Below the pieces are notes generated by a model. It saw nothing but the letters and a program-made list of their open reading frames with translations. It searched no databases and was not told where the DNA came from. The translations under genes and the position numbers were made by a program. From contig NW_013657631.1 in assembly GCF_000142905.1 (NCBI RefSeq), positions 47,873 to 111,872 on the forward strand: a DNA stretch of 64,000 bases, given 5' to 3'. The DNA is from Thecamonas trahens ATCC 50062. Lineage: Eukaryota > Apusozoa > Apusomonadida > Apusomonadidae. Position 1 is the stretch's first letter; each line of letters starts with the position of its first letter. Positions 57,874-64,000 of this stretch are shown here, piece after piece.

Positions 57874-60182
57874 GCAACAACAAGAGCAAGAACAAGAACA
57901 GCTCCAACAACCTTTCCTCAACTGCATCGACCACAGCTACTGGCGGACCGGGGCGATGGGGAAGGCGGGCCGGCAAAGCGCCGTCGGCCGAGGCGCTGCG
58001 CAACCCGGGCAAAGAGTTGTCACGGCTGGTGAGTAAGCGCGACATAGAGGGCGCTGAGGCCCTCATGTCGTGGCTCAAGGTCAACGGCCCGCCGCCGGGC
58101 CTCATCATGTATTCCAAAATGATGCGTGGCTACACTCGCATCGGCGAGATGGACAAAGCCGAGGATCTTCTCCGCGAGATCGTCGACGTTGGCCACACTC
58201 CACACGACGTAGTGTACAACACCCTCATGCAAGGCTACGCCGAGGCCGGCCTCATGGACGAGGCCGAGCGCGTCATGCACCGTATGGTCGACGCAGACGT
58301 CCTCCCCGACGACTTTTCGTTCAACATCCTCGTCCTCGGCTACACCCGCCGCCTTAAGATGTCCGAAGCCGAAGCCATCCGCACGCGCATGGAGGCCGCA
58401 GGCCTCACTCCGGACCGCTACACGCTCAACGCCCTGCTCAAGGGCCACCTCCGCTCCAGCAACCCGGTCGGCGTCCGCGACATCCTGCACGACATGCAGC
58501 GGCTCGGCGTCAAGGGGGAGGTGGAGCTCACCGAGTCGGCCCGCAAGTTTCTGGCTGACATGCCGCCGCAGCACGGTATGCAGGTCTCAGGTAGCTCGGC
58601 CGACCTCCCGCGGGCAATGTCTATCTCGTCGGCCGGCTCTGCCATGTCAACCTCGTCGCTCGCTCCGCTCAACCTGTCCGGCTCGTCACTCATCCACTCG
58701 TCGTCAGGTGCCACCACCTCGAGCGCCTCACTCGTTAGCGCATCGACAAGCGGCACCTCGCTCTCGTCGTCGACCCGCGATCCAGCCGACGTAGGCTCGC
58801 CATCCTCGCTCCGTGCCCAAGCCGCCATCGAAGCAGGCACTCGCACCCTCCCGAAGCCACTCTCGCTCGACGTCACCCGCCCGAGCCGCGGCCAAGCCGG
58901 GTCGTTCTCGCTCTCGCCGCGTAAAGCCCGCGGCGGCGGCAATTCATCGCCCAGCGGGCGTGGCCGTGGCTGTGGCCGCGGCGCTCGCTCGCTCTCGCTC
59001 TCGCCGTCGGGCGGCGGTGTTGGCTCGCCCAAGTCGGCCACCTCGCCGCTGGTGGTTGCCCAGCCCAACTCGAAGCGCACCATCCGCAATTTGCTCAAGG
59101 CCGACAAGACCGCCCCCGTCTCGCACATTGTCTCCACCATGAAGGCCGAGGGCATCGTGCTCTCGGTCGTCTCGTACACCCAGCTCCTGCGCGGCCTTGC
59201 AGAGTCCAAGCGCCTCGACGCTGCTGAGGAGGTCCTCGCCCACATGAAGGCCGATGGCGTCGCTCCCAACGTCGTCACCTACACCACCCTCCTCAGAGGC
59301 TACGCCAAAATGGGCAACACCGCCGCCGCCGAAGAGGTCCTCGTCCGCATGAAGACGGACGGTGTGGCTCCCAACGACTTTACGTACAACACTCTCCAGC
59401 AGGGTTACGTCCGCAAGGGCGCCCTCTCCGCCGCGGAGACCATCCTGGATCGCATGCGCGCTGACGGTGTCGATCCAGACCTCGTCACGTACACCCAGAT
59501 CATGACGGGCTACGCCCGTAAGGGCATGGCCGACGAGGCCGAGGCTGCGCTCGCCGCCATGAAGGCCGAAGGCATCCCTCTTCGTCACTCGGTCTACTTT
59601 CCGCTCGCAAAGGCCCATGTCAAGGCCGGCAACATCGAAGGCGCCCAGAACGTCGTTGTCCGCATGAAGGCCGAAGGCATCGCCGTCACCTCGGAAATCC
59701 AGACCCTTGTCGCCAACGCCATCACCGCTGCGGCTTCGGCGAACTCCTCGCGCTCTCGCTCCCGTGGCTCGTCTGCAGAGGCCACCGCCGCCGCTCTCCG
59801 CAAGACTCAGTCGGACCTTGGCGACTCGTTCCGCCGCGCCAACAACGCCACAAAGTCGCCGCAAAAGGCCAGCCGTCTCGGAAGCTCGGCGCAACTGCCT
59901 CGTCCTCCGTCTTCGGCACAGCACTCACTGCACCCTGCCACTTCCTCGCTGGCTCGCTCGCAATCGGATCCTGCGACCAACGTCAACTCGGCACTCCACT
60001 CGGCACCCGCGCCCGCTGCGACAGCCGCCCCACAGCCGCCCGCCCTCGTCGACCCCTCGCTCTACCTTGCCGACCTGTGGCCTGTCTCGCATCTCGAACC
60101 CACAGCCGTCATCTGCGCGCGAGACCACCGCGCCATCGCTTCCCTTCTCACCCGCGGGCATGTCTCCCGCTGGGTCCAATGA
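57003..60182 (+). CDS. Pentatricopeptide repeat (PPR) protein
   Basis: 1,059 residues from MADSQRGAWGMNGG. The N-terminal third is Gly/Asn/Ser-rich and disordered with a Gly-Asn repeat and poly-Asn. Two PPR clusters follow. The first (about 58020-58530) has about four repeats such as VVYNTLMQGYAEAGLMDEAE and FNILVLGYTRRLKMSEAEA. The second (about 59080-59690) has about six, such as VTYTTLLRGYAKMGNTAAAE and FTYNTLQQGYVRKGALSAAE. Between them is a Ser-rich linker. PPR arrays bind single-stranded RNA, usually in mitochondria. No clear targeting peptide is visible here, so the compartment is open. Positions 5 and last of several repeats are N/T with D/N, the residues that set base preference. Confidence 0.9.
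57655..57720 (+). repeat. GGCAAT hexanucleotide repeat (Gly-Asn)n
   Basis: About nine in-frame copies of GGCAAT in the N-terminal region of the PPR gene. Confidence 0.92.
57823..57905 (+). repeat. AAC/CAA trinucleotide repeat (poly-Asn)
   Basis: A run of AAC codons with occasional AAG and AGC encodes poly-Asn with Lys/Ser interruptions in the PPR protein. Confidence 0.9.
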
Positions 60183-60390
60183 ATCGGCTGAAGCGACGGC
60201 GCACGGCGCGCACATGTGCGGGAGTTGTCGCCCGTCAGTCAGTCAACAGTTTTGTTTTTTCACTGCAACCCACGCACTGTTTGCGGCGAAACTACCTCCC
60301 CCCCCCCCTCCCTCCCCCCCCCCTCCTTCCTACCCACACGATCGTATACCTATCTCAACATAGGCTAAACTCACGTAGCAAGCCCAGACT

Positions 60391-63300
60391 ATGTCCCGTA
60401 CTGCGCTTCTCATTCTTATGGCCACGCTCCTCGTGGCCATGGCCTCTTGGGCGGACGCACAGGATGTGCCGCGGACGTATTTGGCGGTAACGAAAATGAC
60501 GCCCATCCATGCAAGCCGCCCTGCCGGGGCGGGGGTCACCCCGCGCGTTGCGTACGACGACAACTACATCTACATCGCCTCACGTGACGAGGGCAATGGA
60601 GGTCGCCTCCTTGTCACTCGCTGCTCTTTTGAAGGAACTGCATGTTCCTACATCGACGTGTCCGAAGCGGCTGGCCAGGGCGACGACTCGATTCAGCTGC
60701 CTTTTCTTCTCGTCACCAACAACACGCTCTACGTGGCAGGCTCGAATCCAGCTGCCGCTCACAAGCCCGCCATGTACCTTTGCAAGCTGCCGGCAGTTTC
60801 GCCGTGCCAGTACATTGACTTGGATCCAACCAGCTCAAGCGTGGTCGTCACCGAAGCCCACATCACTGTCCAGCGGACGACCGGGAAATCCTGACAATTT
60901 TCAGGGACAAGAGCAACTCCAACTCGTTCAAGTTCTTTGTCTGCGAGGCCGATGGCTCGTCGTGCCTGGTCAGGCGTGACAACTCGTTCTTTACTACCCA
61001 CCGCAATGCCATGTACACCCCAGTCATGATCTCGCTCAACACCACCGAGTTGGGCGAAGTGCTACAGATCCGTGGCGAAGACCGGTCCCACTGGAGAGGT
61101 GGAATCCGGTATGTGGTCGTCAATCCGACGACGTACACAACACCAACGGGTACCTCATACGTGAGCAACCTTCTGCGAGCGACGCATCCAAGCTCAATCT
61201 CGGTCACCGAGGTTCCTGAACGCGACGAGGCATGGATCGCGTACACCGGCAACGACAACAGCTACAATTCCAAGCCTGTCAGTCACCTCAACAATCTCCT
61301 CGGCATCACACGATGCACCCCCTCTACGTCCACCCTGAGCTGCAATTCGGGCGGCTACATCGACATCGATGCAGGCCACAACTACGGCGACACCGGGCTC
61401 AGCCCGTCCATGATGTTTGATGACGCTGGCGACAACATGTTTGCCGTCAGCCGCAATGCCGGCGCTGGCGATCGGCTCTTCCTCTGGTCGGCAACCTCGG
61501 AGTACGGTCAGGCTCTCGGCGAGGATCTTTCCGAGGCCGTTGGACGTGGCAATGGGACTGTCTCTTCGGCCCATGCCATCATGGACACCACCCGCCGGTA
61601 CATCTACTCGGTAGCGGAGAACCCCTCGAATGGCAATCGCACCGACCTGTTCATCACCGGGCGGATCCCGATCATTATTCCGTTCTTTGGCGAGTGCATC
61701 GCCGGCTGCGTGCTCGGCAGCGGCGGTGGCGCCGTCAACATCTCGGTCCAAGACTTTGTCCTCTCCGCCAACACCATCACGGTCAACGGCGTGGCGCCGT
61801 CGACGCTCAACATCTCCGTCAGCCTCGGTAGCACCGAGGTTGAGGTCTCGCCCTTTGCCTCGCGCCGCCGCAGGCTCCTCACTCGCATCTCCACCCTCGA
61901 TCTTGTCTTCCCGCCTGGCCAGGAGTACGGCTTTCCGGTCATCACCGCCACCAACACTCGGACCGGCGACGTCCAGACGCTCACAGGCCTCGTTGCCATC
62001 GATCCAGGTGTTGATGCGGGCTGCGGCGCCATCGGCCAGTGGTACTCGGGCGGAGTGTGTCTGCCGTGCCCGACCGGAGGAGTGTGCCCCGGCGGCAGCC
62101 GGGTCTGGCCGCGCGACGGCTACTGGTCGGCGTCGGAGCTCGAGGCGCCCGTCAAATGCACCAGCAAGGCATGCTGCGGCGCGATGGGCACCCGCGACGA
62201 GTGCCCTGCCCGCGAGCTGGCCTCGGGGCGACGCGATACTGCGCGATGTGCACCCGGCTCCGGACGCACTGGTCCGTTGTGTGAGGAGTGTGTCTCTCCG
62301 GGCTGGTACCGCGACGCCGGCACCTGCCGCCGCTGCGACTCACAGGATCGCTCCGCGTTTGCCGGCTATGTCACGGCCGCGGTCATCATTGTCCTCGTCG
62401 TCTCACTTGCCGTTGCCGTTCTGCCCGGCATCATGCTCGCCCGCATCGTCGCCCTCGTTGTCGCCACGCAGCAGTTTGTGGCGGTCGGGCGGACGGCGTC
62501 GGCGCGGCTGACCGGCGACTCGGGCACCTCGATCGCTGACGTCTTCCGTGTCCTCTCGGTCGTTCTCTTTGACATCGAAATGATCCAGCCGGCGTGCTAC
62601 GTCGACTCAACCATCGACTTTGGCGACATTGTCCTCGGCATGTTGGCTCTCCTCGCCATCGCCCTCACCTGCGTCACCATCGCCTCGCTCGTCTTTGCTG
62701 CCTGCGGTCATTCGGTCGCCGCCCGTCTGCGGCGGCAGCCGACCAACAACGATGGCGATGACAATGACGATGACAAGGCTGCAACACCAAGCGCGGGCAC
62801 CAGCTCGGACATCGAGCTCATCTCGGACGCTGCTGCCGACTCGGAGTACTCGGAGGAGCAGGAGGCATCGTCCAGCACCGAGAGCCACGACGAGAGTTGG
62901 GACGACTCGTTTGCGAGCGCGTCGAAGCCAGTCACAACTGCCAACATTGGCCAGCGAATCTGGCAGCGGACGTCGATGGCGATCATGGTCCTCGCGTTTC
63001 TGGTTTACTACCAGGTTGCGCTGCGGGCGTGCCAGGCTGTGGCGTGCCAGGAGGAGACAACCGACGCGGCGTCACCTGAGAAGCGGCTCATCATCGAGCT
63101 GAGCACGGTGTGCTACGAGGGTTCACACACTACTACCGCCGGCATCGGCTGGGCGCTGCTCATTGTTTTTGTGGCCGGCCTCCCTCTCATCGCGTTCATC
63201 GCCCTCACCCGCGAGTACCTTCGCGGGAGCATCAACTCGCTCGACAATGGCGGCCTCTGGCTGGTGGTCCGCAGCACCAAGCCGCACTTTACTTCTTCCG

Positions 63301-63733
63301 CCTCGTCTCGCTCCTGCTGTCACTCGCGCTCGCTGCCAACCAGGCATCGGCATCGGCGGGTGACACGAAGCTCTTTGTCTCGGGCCTGATCTTCTGCATC
63401 AACATGGTCCTCGTCGGCAGCCTGCTTCCGTTCAAGACCTTGCTCTCCAACCTCGTCCCCATCATCGCTGGCCTCGCCGCGGCCATCCAGATGGCTGTCT
63501 TCCTCTCGGTCACCGACAATGCCGACCACGCCCTCCTCCATGCCCTCATCGCCATCATTTCCATCTCGGTCGTCGTCGTCGCCGCCGCATTCGCCGCCCG
63601 TCGCGCGAAGGGGAACTCGGCCAGCGCCGATGCCGACGGCAAGTCTCTCTCTACCGATGACGACTACACAATGGCCACTGCATCATCGGCGGCCTCGTCT
63701 CTCTCGTCGGCTGTCTCATCGATCAGCTCGTAG
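60391..63733 (+). CDS. Cys-rich multi-pass membrane receptor-like protein, frame broken twice
   Basis: About 1,114 residues after adding one base at GGG 60883-60885 and at TTT 63288-63290. A signal peptide (ALLILMATLLVAMASWADA) starts at the ATG at 60391. The ectodomain has repeated VAYDDNYIYIASRDEG / WIAYTGNDNSYNS / MFAVSRNAGAGDRLFLW-type strands suggestive of a beta-propeller. A GECIAGCVLGSGG patch and a Cys-rich region follow (WYSGGVCLPCPTGGVCPGG ... GPLCEECVSPGWYRD ... CRRC, about 62038-62340). Then come about eight hydrophobic helices, with an acidic Asp/Glu/Ser cytosolic loop (about 62735-62930). The end reads FFRLVSLLLSLALAANQ, GLIFCINMVLVGSLLPF and IISISVVVVAAAFAARR. The family is unassigned. 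The architecture suggests a surface receptor or channel. Confidence 0.72.
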
Positions 63734-63800
63734 TTTGTTGCGGAGGATCAAGGTAAACGCCGCAGTTTCGGACCACACTTGACGCTCGATTATCGTAGTC

Positions 63801-64000
63801 ATGTCGTCGATCGCAGCATCCATATGGTTCGGCGATACATTGCGTGGGTGGCGTAGCGGGTCGTCTCGGGTAGCATTTGCCGCAGCGGTGGCGGGGCAGG
63901 GGTGGTGGCGGCATGTGTCGGCGCGGCTGTTGCTCTCCTCCGCGCGCCGATCACTGCTTTGGCCATGGCGCGGATTGTGACCGTGCTGTGGCGATCTGGC
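63801..64000 (+). CDS. Possible 5' part of a gene running off the window
   Basis: The ATG at 63801 opens MSSIAASIWFGDTLRGWRSG and continues AFAAAVAGQG. In a second frame VVAACVGAAVALLRAPITAL follows to the window edge. The two join if one G is added near 63895-63903. It would be a hydrophobic, possibly membrane-inserted N-terminus. Too short to assign. Confidence 0.3.

Noticed and set aside
426-63290. Pervasive programmed -1 ribosomal frameshifting as the cause of the frame breaks
   Set aside because: No X-XXY-YYZ slippery heptamers or common downstream structures are visible at the sites. Housekeeping enzymes are affected at unrelated positions. A systematic sequencing undercall is simpler.
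1-64000. CRISPR arrays, operons or bacterial contamination
   Set aside because: No direct-repeat/spacer arrays are present. Introns and eukaryote-only proteins occur throughout with uniform codon bias.

Overview
This window looks like nuclear DNA of a free-living, flagellated, heterotrophic eukaryote with a compact GC-rich genome. Reasons: spliceosomal introns with GTATGT/GTACGT donors; eukaryote-only genes (ALG12, SF3A2, UBL5/Hub1, TIM17, VPS26, syntaxin-18, gephyrin-type MoCo synthase, LAS1); flagellum-linked genes (DZIP1, a TTLL glycylase-like ligase); and no plastid genes. A WRKY factor beside fungal/trypanosome-type cyclase and protist-style kinase architectures would fit an apusomonad such as Thecamonas, but that name is an inference I could not check.

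Layout. 0.3-5.2 kb: EF-hand protein, ALG12, a two-exon Lys/Ser-tailed protein, and a NUFIP-like CCCH protein. 5.2-14.2 kb (minus): one ~3,000-residue protein with an uncharacterised N-terminus, a helical repeat region, a kinase domain and a dead dual-specificity phosphatase. 14.8-24 kb: C45-type hydrolase, LAS1, gephyrin-like MogA-MoeA fusion, WRKY factor. 24-33 kb: TTLL, TIM17, SF3A2, SulP transporter, a frame-broken stretch, UBL5. 33-40 kb: a hairpin in an ankyrin-like fragment, a receptor-type class III cyclase with an LTD/Cys-rich ectodomain, a degenerate cap-methyltransferase homologue, an EH-like protein. 40-49 kb: LRR/F-box protein, a putative cytoskeletal protein, DZIP1. 49-64 kb: PP2C, LRR protein, VPS26, syntaxin-18, PPR protein, a Cys-rich multi-pass receptor, and the start of another gene.

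Genes are dense. Convergent neighbours end 13-72 bp apart, and low-complexity DNA fills divergent promoters. Functional themes are RNA processing (SF3A2, UBL5, LAS1, NUFIP, PPR, cap-methyltransferase-like), membrane traffic (VPS26, STX18, EH-like), cilium/cytoskeleton (DZIP1, TTLL) and signalling (cyclase, kinase-pseudophosphatase, PP2C, EF-hand, multi-pass receptor).

The strongest window-wide signal is that about a dozen genes are split by a frame change that always runs in the same direction. Each is repaired by adding one base to a short homopolymer, and the repaired lengths are all multiples of three. This is most simply explained by sequencing undercalls, so many genes listed here are given as one CDS across a frame break.
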